DNA of 64,000 bases from Niastella vici (GTDB lineage Bacteria; Bacteroidota; Bacteroidia; Chitinophagales; Chitinophagaceae). The translations under genes and the position numbers were made by a program. The stretch is from NCBI RefSeq assembly GCF_002077945.1, contig NZ_LVYD01000024.1, forward strand, positions 248,001 to 312,000, given 5' to 3'. The notes under the pieces were generated by a model, which worked only from the letters and a program-made list of their open reading frames with translations, made no database searches and was not told the origin of the DNA. This document shows, piece after piece, positions 18,961-27,816 of this stretch. Position 1 is the first letter of the stretch, and every line of letters starts with the position of its first letter.

Positions 18961-20622
18961 TTAATTGAGCGTGATCATCGCTCCAACAACTGCCACCTTT
19001 TCTGCAGATCTGATACTTATAGCATCATCACTAATTACCCTCATCTCTCCTTTTGTATCAATCTCAACCACCTGCCCACTTATATTAATTGTTCCATCTT
19101 TATTCAATGCAATCATTGATTCGCCACATTTCAACTCCAATACTTTCTTTGCATCTATCCTGATAACGCCTTCCCCATCCAGTTCAAGTTTATTTCCATT
19201 CTTATCTGCAATAGATAAACTTCCATTTCCATCGTTCATTATGATCTTTATTCCATTTCGCGTTTGAATGGCTTTTATATCGTTCCCCTCTTTTTCATGC
19301 AAAGTGGTGGCGCTTCCATTATTCATTACCCCAGTTATATAGGGCCTGGTTGCATTACCTTCTTCAAAGTTCACCATCACCTCTGCGCCTATTTCGGGCT
19401 TCATATACAGCCCATTGCCATTACCGGTATAGGGTGTAACCATTCTTAAAAATGGGCTTACTTCTTTCTCTCCCATCCAATGGAACCGTACCTGTACCCT
19501 TCCCAAATTTGCTTTATCATAATTATCAACCACTATCGCAGTCTGCCCGGCACACCAGGGCGCTTTAACAGGTTTTGCGGGCGCTTTTTTTACGGATGCC
19601 GGTATAGCCATAAATTCATTCCTATAATTACCCGTGCCATCTAAATAATGCACTAAAGAAATGATCCTGTAGTCGCTTGCTGCTTCCTCCCTGTTTACAT
19701 GTATTACCCCGGCCGGACGTAATCCCGGCAGATCGCTATAACCAGTCATCTGAACAATATCACTATGCTGTATAGCAACCTTGTTATTCATGACTTCATC
19801 AAGCTTCTCTTTATCCTTTACATTTTGCGAGTACCAGTCTTTTGTTACCGCGCCAAATAGCTCTTCCCCTTTTGCCAAAACCTTTGCGCCTACATCGACA
19901 TGCCCGGTATGATTGGCAATATTTTCTATCAAACTTTCAAACTTTTCATTCTTCACATAATTATGGGCCTTTACCTGCAGCTTACCTGATCTTAACTCAA
20001 CTCGTTGCACAAACCGGCTCAACTGAATGCCGTATGTCAGGTTAATCGCGGGATCTTTCGGCGTACCTATTACCAGTTTCTGTCCATCATAATACAACCA
20101 CTCCCCATACTGCCCTGCCAGGCGGGTAATAAACTGCCAGGCTGTTTCATTATACTGCACCTCATAATAAATTGTGTCATCAGAAACAGGTTTGATCGTA
20201 TATGTTAACCAATCAGCGTAATATTGTTTTAACACATCTTTGACCATACTTTTAACCGATTCCCTGATCCAGGACCTGCGTTGCGGTCCCTGGTCCAATA
20301 AAATGGTAGGACTGGCGCCACTGATAACGATCATTCCCGGATGACCATTTTCGCTGCCAACAGCCACTTCTGTTATAACGCCCGAAAACGATAAGCTGGA
20401 TTGCTCCTGAACCGACGTTACCTGTACCTTAATTGACGCCCCCATCAGATCGGCCGATTCATTAAATACCGAATGCATATCTTTCCCCAACGCTTCTGCA
20501 AAACATTCGAGCCGGAATTCATGGTGCGCATATATTCCCTGGCTCAATTTCAAAGAAATAAAATCTTTAATTTCCCGGCCATCAATTTCAAGTATCGTTT
20601 CTACTGCGCGTGCCATAGACAT
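18961..20622 (-). CDS. vgrG: VgrG-type T6SS spike protein (TssI)
   Basis: 553 residues from MSMARAVETILEIDGREI; upstream in-frame ATG at 20646, so the exact start is uncertain. It has the phage gpD-like N-terminal half (FRLECFAEALGK; YNETAWQFITRLAGQYGEWL), then the gp5 OB-fold (GRVQVRFHWMGEKEVSPFLR, then a GLYMKPEIGAEVMVNFEEG stretch). The C-terminus is a repetitive beta-helix (IKIIMNDGNGSLSIADKNGN onward). It forms the trimeric tip onto which the PAAR protein encoded 40 bp downstream should dock. No TssB/C/E/F/G/K or ClpV genes are in the window, so this is an orphan vgrG island relying on a system encoded elsewhere. Confidence 0.92.
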   Translation of the reverse strand: MSMARAVETILEIDGREIKDFISLKLSQGIYAHHEFRLECFAEALGKDMHSVFNESADLMGASIKVQVTSVQEQSSLSFSGVITEVAVGSENGHPGMIVISGASPTILLDQGPQRRSWIRESVKSMVKDVLKQYYADWLTYTIKPVSDDTIYYEVQYNETAWQFITRLAGQYGEWLYYDGQKLVIGTPKDPAINLTYGIQLSRFVQRVELRSGKLQVKAHNYVKNEKFESLIENIANHTGHVDVGAKVLAKGEELFGAVTKDWYSQNVKDKEKLDEVMNNKVAIQHSDIVQMTGYSDLPGLRPAGVIHVNREEAASDYRIISLVHYLDGTGNYRNEFMAIPASVKKAPAKPVKAPWCAGQTAIVVDNYDKANLGRVQVRFHWMGEKEVSPFLRMVTPYTGNGNGLYMKPEIGAEVMVNFEEGNATRPYITGVMNNGSATTLHEKEGNDIKAIQTRNGIKIIMNDGNGSLSIADKNGNKLELDGEGVIRIDAKKVLELKCGESMIALNKDGTINISGQVVEIDTKGEMRVISDDAISIRSAEKVAVVGAMITLN

Positions 20623-20693
20623 GAGTTGGTTTGTTCGCAGGTACAATAATTTCTAACCTGCGGATAATTATGGGTTAATATGGTGTGTGTTGC

Positions 20694-21089
20694 TTAAAGG
20701 CCAGGCCAGCTGTTCTTAAAGACTGTCTCTTCCAGTTTTATTGTATGGGCGCTCAACGTTAACTGCAATAGCACCGGGTATTGACCGGCTGTATCAAAGG
20801 TTTCATGATATTCAATGCAAAGTGCATTTTCAAATTCAAGGGTTTTAAAATTGCTGTTATTATCATGCCTGATAAAAACGATCTTACCACTCTTGGTTTG
20901 CGAGGTGTTGATCATCCAATCAAATAAACCGGGATGCTTGCAGGTTGCCAGGGTCAAATTAATGGTTCCACCCATTGGCCTCGAACTCGCCTTACCTGAT
21001 ACATCAATGTGTTGATTGAAGCGAAAGCTGCAACGCAGCACTTCTATTTCACTCTCATTCTGCAATTGCAGTCGGGCAATAAACGACAT
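20694..21089 (-). CDS. tssD: T6SS tube protein TssD (Hcp), Bacteroidota type
   Basis: 131 residues beginning MSFIARLQLQNESEIEVLRC. It matches Bacteroidota (T6SSiii) TssD: FRFNQHIDVSGKASSRPMGG, LFDWMINTSQTKSGKIVF, LEFENALCIEYHETFDTAG and the C-terminal LLQLTLSAHTIKL. Hcp hexamers build the inner tube and can carry small effectors. First gene of the tssD-vgrG-PAAR effector-immunity run, 71 bp ahead of vgrG on the same strand. The upstream 350 bp (21090-21437) presumably contain the promoter. Confidence 0.9.
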   Translation of the reverse strand: MSFIARLQLQNESEIEVLRCSFRFNQHIDVSGKASSRPMGGTINLTLATCKHPGLFDWMINTSQTKSGKIVFIRHDNNSNFKTLEFENALCIEYHETFDTAGQYPVLLQLTLSAHTIKLEETVFKNSWPGL

Positions 21090-21437
21090 AGTAAAAGTTA
21101 TTTACTCTATTACAGGATTACCTGCACGGCATACGCATGCACAGGCATATATAATATAATGTACTGTAATGGTTGGACTTTCGGGCTGCCGGGGGTGTGT
21201 AGACGTTGCGACAAAAATCAGAGATACTTAACGGAGCTTATAGCTGTATGATCAAATATATGTATTATTCGAATACCTAATACAGTTACCTGATATTTTT
21301 TTTAAAAGTGTTTGCCGGTGTAAATATGAACTGTCACGAGGATATCTTTGCACCTGTTTTAAAAATGAAGCCCCGAACAATCCAGGGGCGTCCTTCTGCC
21401 TTCCCCAATACCAGAAATTTGATGTATTTTTCTGCCC
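21090..21437. other. intergenic region between tssD and a divergent hypothetical gene
   Basis: 348 AT-rich bases with no supported gene. It must contain the promoters of the two divergent units. No clear promoter, operator or hairpin can be assigned by eye. Confidence 0.4.
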
Positions 21438-21800
21438 ATGAAAGAGATCCAGGATTTCACCGACAAACAGGCATTCATAGATTTTTTAGCTAGTCGCCCC
21501 GAAAAGAGCAAGGCTTATCCTGATATACAATATGACGAACTATATGATATAGCACCGGGCGTATGGTGCATTTTAAATCAGTATACCATTTCATTCAATG
21601 GATATAACAAATTCTTTCTTCAAATGCACCCCGAAACCAATGAACTGTTTTTAGGTGACATGAACGATAGTGGGCATGCAACAAGAACCCGCATTATTAA
21701 AATTCACCGGTCCGACATCTTTACCAGGCAAGCCTGGCTGGAAGAATGGTACGAGTTCGAAAAAAGCTGGGGACGGCCCTTGAAATTTTGGCTAACATGA
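21438..21800 (+). CDS. hypothetical protein
   Basis: 120 residues beginning MKEIQDFTDKQAFIDFLASR and ending EFEKSWGRPLKFWLT. It is soluble, acidic and rich in aromatic residues, with no signal peptide. No family is recognised. It is divergent from the T6SS module and convergent with the beta-barrel gene. Its small size and position would fit an extra immunity protein, but nothing in the sequence proves this. Confidence 0.5.
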   Translation: MKEIQDFTDKQAFIDFLASRPEKSKAYPDIQYDELYDIAPGVWCILNQYTISFNGYNKFFLQMHPETNELFLGDMNDSGHATRTRIIKIHRSDIFTRQAWLEEWYEFEKSWGRPLKFWLT

Positions 21801-21847
21801 CATCAACAGCTCTTCGTATAACACTACATGAAGCAGTACAACGATCG

Positions 21848-21888
21848 TAAAAAAGAAAAACCCTTCAGCACAAACAAGCTGAAGGGTC
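21848..21888 (-). terminator. rho-independent terminator after the beta-barrel gene
   Basis: On the minus strand a 10-bp stem (ACCCTTCAGC / GCTGAAGGGT, 21860-21869 with 21878-21887) is followed by a T-rich tract (21848-21859). It lies about 30 bp beyond the stop of the gene at 21916-22569. Confidence 0.8.
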
Positions 21889-21915
21889 CGGTATATTTAG
21901 TCGCAGAGATGTATT

Positions 21916-22569
21916 TTAATTCCCGGCAACGCGGAAGCGAAGTCCGGCACTTATATAGGTATGCCTGGGAAACAGCCAGTACACATTATCTCCACTGCCT
22001 TCCTGAGAAATATTAAATTGATAGGTGTATCCGCTTTCACCATACAAGCCCAGCCATGATGTAACATAAAAAACACAGCCGGCCCCGCCGCCAATACCAA
22101 AACTTAATTGAGTTTCCGGAACAATCCGTGCGTCGCCGCCATCACCGTTTGTTTCTTTTACTCCACCGAATAACCTTCCATTCAGGCTGGCAATAATATA
22201 AGGTTTTATTTTCCGGTCCTCGTTGTTCTCCAATAAATGATAGCCCAAATTCATTGTATAAAAGAGCTGTCCTTTTGTTTTACCCTGTGTAGTTACTTTA
22301 GCACCATAATAATCTGTAGTGCCGAATTCAAATTTATAACTGGGGATATATTGAAATTCATATCCTGAAAAGAACTGCTTGCCCACCTTGTCGCTTGCCA
22401 CAGCAAATGTATAGCCCATAGGCGTTCCCCGGCCATCGCCCAGCGAATAAAACCGGGTGCCGATACTATAGGTGCGGCCTTCTTTTTCAAAGTAATTTGC
22501 TTTTTTGTACTGGGCAAATCCACTTAAGCCAATAATAAGAACTAAAAGGGTCAGGTTAAACTTTTTCAT
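21916..22569 (-). CDS. outer-membrane beta-barrel protein
   Basis: 217 residues with a signal peptide (MKKFNLTLLVLIIGLSGFAQ). The mature protein is a series of amphipathic strands (GYTFAVASDKV, FFSGYEFQYIPSYKFEFG, LFYTMNLGYHLL, LSFGIGGGAGCVFY, SWLGLYGESGYTYQFN) and ends with a strand and terminal aromatic-type pattern (TYISAGLRFRVAGN), as in small 8-stranded OmpW/OmpX-like barrels. It starts 12 bp after the upstream DUF3857-like gene and shares its operon and terminator. Function unknown. Confidence 0.75.
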   Translation of the reverse strand: MKKFNLTLLVLIIGLSGFAQYKKANYFEKEGRTYSIGTRFYSLGDGRGTPMGYTFAVASDKVGKQFFSGYEFQYIPSYKFEFGTTDYYGAKVTTQGKTKGQLFYTMNLGYHLLENNEDRKIKPYIIASLNGRLFGGVKETNGDGGDARIVPETQLSFGIGGGAGCVFYVTSWLGLYGESGYTYQFNISQEGSGDNVYWLFPRHTYISAGLRFRVAGN

Positions 22570-22581
22570 GTTTAGGGGTTG

Positions 22582-24804
22582 TTATTGTTTTGGTTTTAAC
22601 AGTATGTACTTGAAAGTATTGTTATAGGCTGCATCAATAAATGCCAGCATATCGTTCCATTTTGCAGCAGGAATATTTTTAGCCTTGTAGCATTTTACCA
22701 CACTGATCATTACGGTACCATTCTCTTCTTTGGCGGTGCAGGTAAAGCTACCGGTTTCATTTTCCACCTTTTTATTTAACTCGGTCAACCCTTCTGCCGT
22801 ATAACCGGCCGGTATTTTAAACTGAATATTCCAGGTATACGTTTTTGGAGAACGTACATCGATATCAAATTTGCGGTTCCTTTCTTCTTTTTTGATCTGT
22901 AACTGGGAACCGGTTAACCCAACCAGATTGATGAGGTATTTTTTACCTGCTTTCCGAATAAGATCACTCAAATTGAATTCTTCCCTGAACGAAAGCGTAC
23001 TTTTCTTTTGTGTGCGCCCATCGGTTAACAGGGTAAACTTTACATCGTTTACGGGCTGACTGAATTCACCTTCCAGCGATTCTTTTACATATTCAGGCTT
23101 CTTTGCTTTATACTCATCCTTTACGGTTTTCACGGTGTTATTGTATTCATCTACCTGTTTGGGCTTCATCTTTTCGGTTGGGTCTTCCCCGCCATAGCTC
23201 TTGTAATCATCAAACATGTAAGGGATGTATTTCAGGGCGCTCACCGTGTTCCTGGCCTTCTGAATACCTTTATAAGAAGAAGTTCTGCTTACCTGCAGTT
23301 TTTTCATATCGGCCGATAATTCGGCGTTGATCGTATACTCTGCGGTGTTATCCCCTGCGGTAGTGCCGGGTAAAGTAAACGGTTTTATCTCGGGCACCCC
23401 ATTCTTTTTTGCCGGTTTATTGATAATATAGGCTTCGTTGCTTAACAGCCTTTCTTCCAGTTCACCGGGGTTCGAATAATCGGTAGCATTAAAGTACAGT
23501 CTGTTGCCCGCTTTTATTACGTACCTGATCTCCTGTTCAAACAACACCTGATCCAACCTGCCTATGTTGTTGCTGATACTTATTATGAGTTCCGATTTAA
23601 TATCGCGCTGATACAGCAGGGACCCGAAGAGGAAGGCGAATTTTTTATCGGTAAGATAATCGCGCATGAATACCACTTTATTCCGCAACAGGTAATACAC
23701 CATATCGATGTATTGCTGTTCGCCCAGGTCTTTGGCGCCCAGCTTTACCAATTCGGCCCAACACTGGTTAACAACCATTTGCATGGTAACATAGCCGTCT
23801 GTAAAAGGCTGATCACCTACCATTTCATAATCTTCCCAGGCCTTGCGGGCCAGTTCTTCTTTAGTGAACCCGGTTTTCACTTCGCCTTTTACGCCAACCA
23901 ACGCGCCTTTTACATCGTCGCGGTTTGAATAAATGACCTGGAATTTAACCAGGGGATATTGCAAAAACGGACTGATAAAGTTTACGTCTTTTTCAGTATC
24001 CCGGTCTTTGTCGGTAAACACATACCGGAAGAACCCTTCTGTGCTGTTTTCTTTTTTAAAGACAGGAGCACCGTTCAATGAAAGCGATTTGAAAAAAGAT
24101 TTTTCATCTGTTTCTATAGCGATCTCATTGAACATAACCGGATACCCCTTATTGCATATTTCATAATTGGGGCTGAACTCAATATAACCTGAAGCGGTTA
24201 CATCGAGCTTGCTTTTGGTAGTGGTTACGTATTCCAGGATATCGCCCGGTTCCAGGTTACTAACCGGTACTTTGTAATACTGGTAATTTGAACGGGCCAC
24301 CTGGTCGAAATAACTCTTGAAGTATTCCGGGATATCGGTCCCGTCTTCCACCCCTACCGCATTCTGCAAATTGATATTTACAGCCGTATCGCCGGGTTTG
24401 GTTATACGGGCTATAAAGCCATCTTCCTTTGAACCATAGCGGAAGTAGATCTCTGAAAAAGCATTTACGGCATTGTTGTCGTTGAGCCTGATCTTGAAAT
24501 GTGTTTTCTCAAAAAAATACAGGCTATGTTCCCGGCGGCTGAAGAACCCACCGCTGCTTTTACGATCGAACAAAACATTGCGCGAAAATCCTATAACAAC
24601 AGCCGATTCATTGTTCCATTTGGCCGGAATGGCATTGCTGCTAAAAGCCTGCGGTTGCTCGGCAAGCATAAAGCGGGCATTGGTTTCGATATTATCGAGA
24701 AAATTTTCATCAATATAGCCCTGGGCCAGGGTGCGGGTGGTATAGCAAATGCACAACACCGTAATAATAAGGCTAAGCGCTGTACGCGATTTATTGATAG
24801 TCAT
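22582..24804 (-). CDS. DUF3857-type secreted protein without an evident catalytic triad
   Basis: 740 residues with a signal peptide (MTINKSRTALSLIITVLCICYTTRTLA). The N-terminal half looks like the DUF3857 beta domain (FEKTHFKIRLNDNNAVNAFS, LEPGDILEYVTTTKSKL). The middle resembles the transglutaminase-like position (QQYIDMVYYLLRNKVVFMRD), but no GDCK-type cysteine is seen, so it is probably non-catalytic. The C-terminus is a long beta/helical region. It follows the catalytic DUF3857/transglutaminase gene by 8 bp and precedes the beta-barrel gene by 12 bp, so the three are co-transcribed and likely work together in the periplasm. The paralogy with its neighbour is inferred from layout and needs alignment. 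Confidence 0.6.
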   Translation of the reverse strand: MTINKSRTALSLIITVLCICYTTRTLAQGYIDENFLDNIETNARFMLAEQPQAFSSNAIPAKWNNESAVVIGFSRNVLFDRKSSGGFFSRREHSLYFFEKTHFKIRLNDNNAVNAFSEIYFRYGSKEDGFIARITKPGDTAVNINLQNAVGVEDGTDIPEYFKSYFDQVARSNYQYYKVPVSNLEPGDILEYVTTTKSKLDVTASGYIEFSPNYEICNKGYPVMFNEIAIETDEKSFFKSLSLNGAPVFKKENSTEGFFRYVFTDKDRDTEKDVNFISPFLQYPLVKFQVIYSNRDDVKGALVGVKGEVKTGFTKEELARKAWEDYEMVGDQPFTDGYVTMQMVVNQCWAELVKLGAKDLGEQQYIDMVYYLLRNKVVFMRDYLTDKKFAFLFGSLLYQRDIKSELIISISNNIGRLDQVLFEQEIRYVIKAGNRLYFNATDYSNPGELEERLLSNEAYIINKPAKKNGVPEIKPFTLPGTTAGDNTAEYTINAELSADMKKLQVSRTSSYKGIQKARNTVSALKYIPYMFDDYKSYGGEDPTEKMKPKQVDEYNNTVKTVKDEYKAKKPEYVKESLEGEFSQPVNDVKFTLLTDGRTQKKSTLSFREEFNLSDLIRKAGKKYLINLVGLTGSQLQIKKEERNRKFDIDVRSPKTYTWNIQFKIPAGYTAEGLTELNKKVENETGSFTCTAKEENGTVMISVVKCYKAKNIPAAKWNDMLAFIDAAYNNTFKYILLKPKQ

Positions 24805-24812
24805 GGAGCGGG

Positions 24813-26864
24813 TTATTTAGTGGTAATGCTGAAAAAGTAGCTGCTGAAGGTCTTGATAGATTCAAGGAATTTTTTCCAGTTCTCAAAGTCGGCAGTGGTG
24901 ATGGTACTGTTCTTCAGAACGAGCTGTTTTTTAAGGGTGATTTTATTGCCCGATACCACATATTCGCCACTGAATTCGTACCCGTTTTGTTTCAGCTCCA
25001 GCTTTTCAGGGATATCTGAAAAATGCTGACCTGCCGCAATGGTCAGTGAGAACTCGTCATCAAAGCTCAGTACATAGTCAAGATCATAACCGCTTTTCCT
25101 TTTTTCATTGGGCATATACCTTTCCAGTGTTTTTGGAAAGAAATCGAGGTTGATGTATTTATCGCCCGAAATAGCCTGTACGGCATTGCTCAGGTCGATA
25201 TTGCCTGAAATAGTCACCGGTATATCGCGGTTGCTGAGGTCACTGGTTTTAACATCCGATGCCTGCACATTGTCGTTATTGAATTCAAGGTAACCGTTCA
25301 AAAATTTCTCCCGGCCACTGATGGGCAGGTCCTGGTAATATTGATGAAAATCCTTTCGTTCATTCCCGGTGAGGGTTACCTGAATTTTACCTTTCATGAG
25401 GTCGTTGGTAAGCGTAAAATCGGCTTTGGTAAATATTTTATGATCGTTACCTGTTGTAAGTGGCACGGTCTTGATCTCAAATTTATCGCCATTGGCCACC
25501 ATGGCTTCCTTGCCCTGTATACGGTAAGCGTTCTCGCCAAGGGGCACATACTTTTCTGTGGCATCTAAAAAGTACTCTTTGCCTTTATAATACAGGGTGC
25601 TGATGGCATGGTTGTTTACGCACAGTGCGGGCAGCGATTGGGGGTAAGGCAATGCCCGGGTACCGATCCAGGTAAAGCGGGCATCGTAGCCGGCCGCCTT
25701 CAACAATTCGGTGAGGAGGTTGGCCATTCCTTTGCAATCGCCGTATTTGTTGGCCAGTACTTCCTGGGCCGATGCCGGTATATAACCGGAGTAACCATCT
25801 TCATACGCGATGTACCGTATTTTATCCTGCACCCAGTAATAAATAGCTTTTATTTTGTCGAGATCATTACTTACCCCGCCAGTGATCTTTGCCAGGGTTG
25901 GCTTCAGCTTTTCAGGGTCGTTATTGCACATTTTGTACAACCGGTTATTCCAGTTGTATACATCGGCAGTTTTATCAAAGCCCTGTATTGATTCGCCCTT
26001 TATTTCAAATGATTTTATCTGTATAATGATATGCGGGTCGGTGTAGGCCCGGCCGATCTGTTTAAATTCACCTTTGTGGGCCGGCAGGTCTTTCATGGTG
26101 AACACATAGGTGGTATAACCGCCTTTGGCAGTTTGTTTCCTTTCTATTTTATTCCCGTCGAAACAGTAGGTTTTAAAATCAACCGATAACCAGTCGGGCA
26201 CTTTAAATTCAAACACCTGTTCGTTGGTTGGGTAAGCCTGGTGAAAGAACAACCGCGTGAGGTATTTGGCATCGGTGTATTCTTTTTTTACCGTAATGCG
26301 GGCCATACTTCCTTTATCGTTAAAACGAATGGGATAGTACTGCACCCGGCTGTCGTCGAAAAAGATGTTCTCATCCGTGAGGGAGCGGTCGATGCCCTTC
26401 CTGTCGGATGTGAGGTATTTGGAGCCCGACTTAACAGCCTTTTGAAATGTTTTTAACTGAATGAACTTGTTATAGAACTCCGGATAGGTGATGCCGGAAT
26501 ATTTTTTCAGTGAAAGGAATTGCAGTTCCGCTTCTTCCTGTACTATCACCACTTTGTCTTTCAGGGCATTAAGGCCTTTATCGAAGGTGAAGTAGTGATG
26601 CGAAGAACGGCAGATCACATTGTCATCCTTGTAAATACGGGCCTGGCGGTCGGCTTCCGCTTCATCATCGGAGCTAACAACCTGCGATTTAGCGGGGTAA
26701 AAACAAAACAGGTAAATAATGGAAAGGAAGAGGAATTGGGCCGGGCGGTTGAAGCATGTAGCAACAACTACAGGCGGTAAATGCCTGCCTGCGCCGGGTA
26801 AGGGCTTTTTCATGTCTACTAAGGGTTTTTGGCAATGCAATAATATTAAAAAAAAGCCCGGCAT
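24813..26864 (-). CDS. DUF3857 domain / transglutaminase-like superfamily protein
   Basis: 683 residues; a start at 26813 (MKKPLPGAGRHL) is also possible. The signal or anchor segment is FLFLSIIYLFCFYPAKS. The N-terminal DUF3857 domain (about 70-300) is followed by the transglutaminase core: YYWVQDKIRYIAYEDGYSGY, KYGDCKGMANLLTELLKAAG (catalytic Cys), NNHAIS (His) and EYFLDATEKYVPLG (Asp). The triad looks intact. Such proteins are common in Bacteroidota envelopes, with unknown substrates. First gene of a tight three-gene run (8-bp and 12-bp gaps). Confidence 0.85.
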   Translation of the reverse strand: MPGFFLILLHCQKPLVDMKKPLPGAGRHLPPVVVATCFNRPAQFLFLSIIYLFCFYPAKSQVVSSDDEAEADRQARIYKDDNVICRSSHHYFTFDKGLNALKDKVVIVQEEAELQFLSLKKYSGITYPEFYNKFIQLKTFQKAVKSGSKYLTSDRKGIDRSLTDENIFFDDSRVQYYPIRFNDKGSMARITVKKEYTDAKYLTRLFFHQAYPTNEQVFEFKVPDWLSVDFKTYCFDGNKIERKQTAKGGYTTYVFTMKDLPAHKGEFKQIGRAYTDPHIIIQIKSFEIKGESIQGFDKTADVYNWNNRLYKMCNNDPEKLKPTLAKITGGVSNDLDKIKAIYYWVQDKIRYIAYEDGYSGYIPASAQEVLANKYGDCKGMANLLTELLKAAGYDARFTWIGTRALPYPQSLPALCVNNHAISTLYYKGKEYFLDATEKYVPLGENAYRIQGKEAMVANGDKFEIKTVPLTTGNDHKIFTKADFTLTNDLMKGKIQVTLTGNERKDFHQYYQDLPISGREKFLNGYLEFNNDNVQASDVKTSDLSNRDIPVTISGNIDLSNAVQAISGDKYINLDFFPKTLERYMPNEKRKSGYDLDYVLSFDDEFSLTIAAGQHFSDIPEKLELKQNGYEFSGEYVVSGNKITLKKQLVLKNSTITTADFENWKKFLESIKTFSSYFFSITTK

Positions 26865-26954
26865 AACAGTACCGCAGCTATATTATATAAATATTGTAGG
26901 AAAATAATAGGAATTACTGATCGATCGGGGCCCTAAACATCGAAAATACGGCAT

Positions 26955-26996
26955 AAAAAAGCCCCTCCCGTGCCGGCTGGGCCGGGCGGGAAGGGC
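26955..26996 (-). terminator. strong GC-rich terminator
   Basis: The minus strand reads a GC-rich stem (26961-26996: GCCCTTCCCGCCCGG pairing with CCGGCACGGGAGGGGC, with a small bulge) followed by six Ts (26955-26960). It lies downstream of the T9SS tail fragment at 27040 and ahead of the DUF3857 operon. Confidence 0.75.
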
Positions 26997-27039
26997 ATCG
27001 CGTAGTGCGTGGTACTAAGGGGGTACAGATAGTATGTTA

Positions 27040-27147
27040 TTATTCTTTCATGTTCTTCTTTGTGATCACCCTTCCACCGGGCTTCAGCTGCGCAAAGTAG
27101 ATGCCTTGCGCCAGCCGGCGGCAATCGATTGCATAACCCGTTTCTTT
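27040..27147 (-). pseudogene. remnant of a type IX secretion C-terminal sorting domain
   Basis: The last 35 codons before the stop at 27040 read KETGYAIDCRRLAQGIYFAQ followed by LKPGGRVITKKNMKE. This fits the end of a T9SS type A sorting domain (L..GIYF..L..G....TKK). Upstream in the same frame there is no similarity to any secreted protein, and G-rich repeats begin at about 27280, so this is the tail of a deleted exported protein. Its terminator still follows. Confidence 0.5.
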
Positions 27148-27280
27148 CAGGGGCGCCGGATACGCAGGCGCCTGGCGGATACAGCGGTTAATAAGCGTAT
27201 GGAAGACAGCTATCAATTGTGACGGCAAGATGCAGCCAATTTTTTTCGTGATCGAGGGGGATTTTCGGCTAATAAGGGGG

Positions 27281-27432
27281 TGTAATTCGTTCCCCCCGGC
27301 CCCCTGAAGGGGGAGGATTTGCGAGCAACCGCAATCAATTAGCAATAGACAATACATTTGGAAACTAAATGCAACCTAGTCTCAGGAATGTAACAAGCTT
27401 AAAAGCCCCCTTTAGGGGGTTTGGGGGTGGGA
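27281..27432. repeat. G-rich palindromic interspersed repeats (two units)
   Basis: 27289-27315 contains CCCCCCGGCCCCCTGAAGGG plus further Gs, and 27399-27430 contains GCCCCCTTTAGGGGGTTTGG, then GGTGGG. Each holds a C5/G5 hairpin followed by a second G-run. A third unit lies at 29279-29307. These are dispersed intergenic repeats, and the G-runs could form quadruplexes. Confidence 0.7.
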
Positions 27433-27435
27433 CAT

Positions 27436-27578
27436 AAAAAAGGTCCACTGTAGAAACAGCCGACCTCTAACGATTGCTTGCCATATGAAAAAAACGTAAG
27501 TCTTATTAGTGTGAAGCGTTTGCTTCGTGGTAGCTTTCCTCTCTTTCCTTTCTTCACTTACCGTGCTACCGTTTTTCT
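27436..27578 (-). ncRNA. putative structured small RNA, copy 1
   Basis: On the minus strand a Bacteroidota promoter -7 box TACATTTG (27590-27583) precedes about 140 nt that end in a terminator hairpin: AGGTC...CTGT TTCT ACAG...GGACCT (27466-27441) followed by six Ts (27441-27436). Internal helices: GGTAGC/GCTACC (27570-27565 with 27534-27529), a GAAGC-AAAC-GCTTC hairpin (27526-27513), and GGTAAG/CTTAC (27563-27558 with 27500-27496), which would form a pseudoknot. The same sequence recurs at 28891 and 29315. Plus-strand frames through it are not conserved in copy 3, so RNA is the likelier product. No known family recognised. Confidence 0.65.
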
Positions 27579-27816
27579 GCTACAAATGTACAGTGCCTTC
27601 AACTTTCCACATAACGCAGTTTGTCACTGGTTTATTATGCCTAACGTGGTTATAGCTTTGAAAAAACGGCTACCAGCCTGCTTATGCGCCAATTTTGATC
27701 ATGATCTCCGGCATTGTTTTACCGAAATAAAATGTGAATAAGTCCAACAAATTATGGAATACCTACCTTCATGCATCTGGTTATGAAGGGTATGCTCACC
27801 AGTTAACTTATATTGT

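Noticed and set aside
18075-21089. A prophage tail module
   Set aside because: TssD has the Bacteroidota T6SS motif set, VgrG ends in a beta-helix, and PAAR plus a toxin domain follows; no phage capsid, portal or terminase genes are present.
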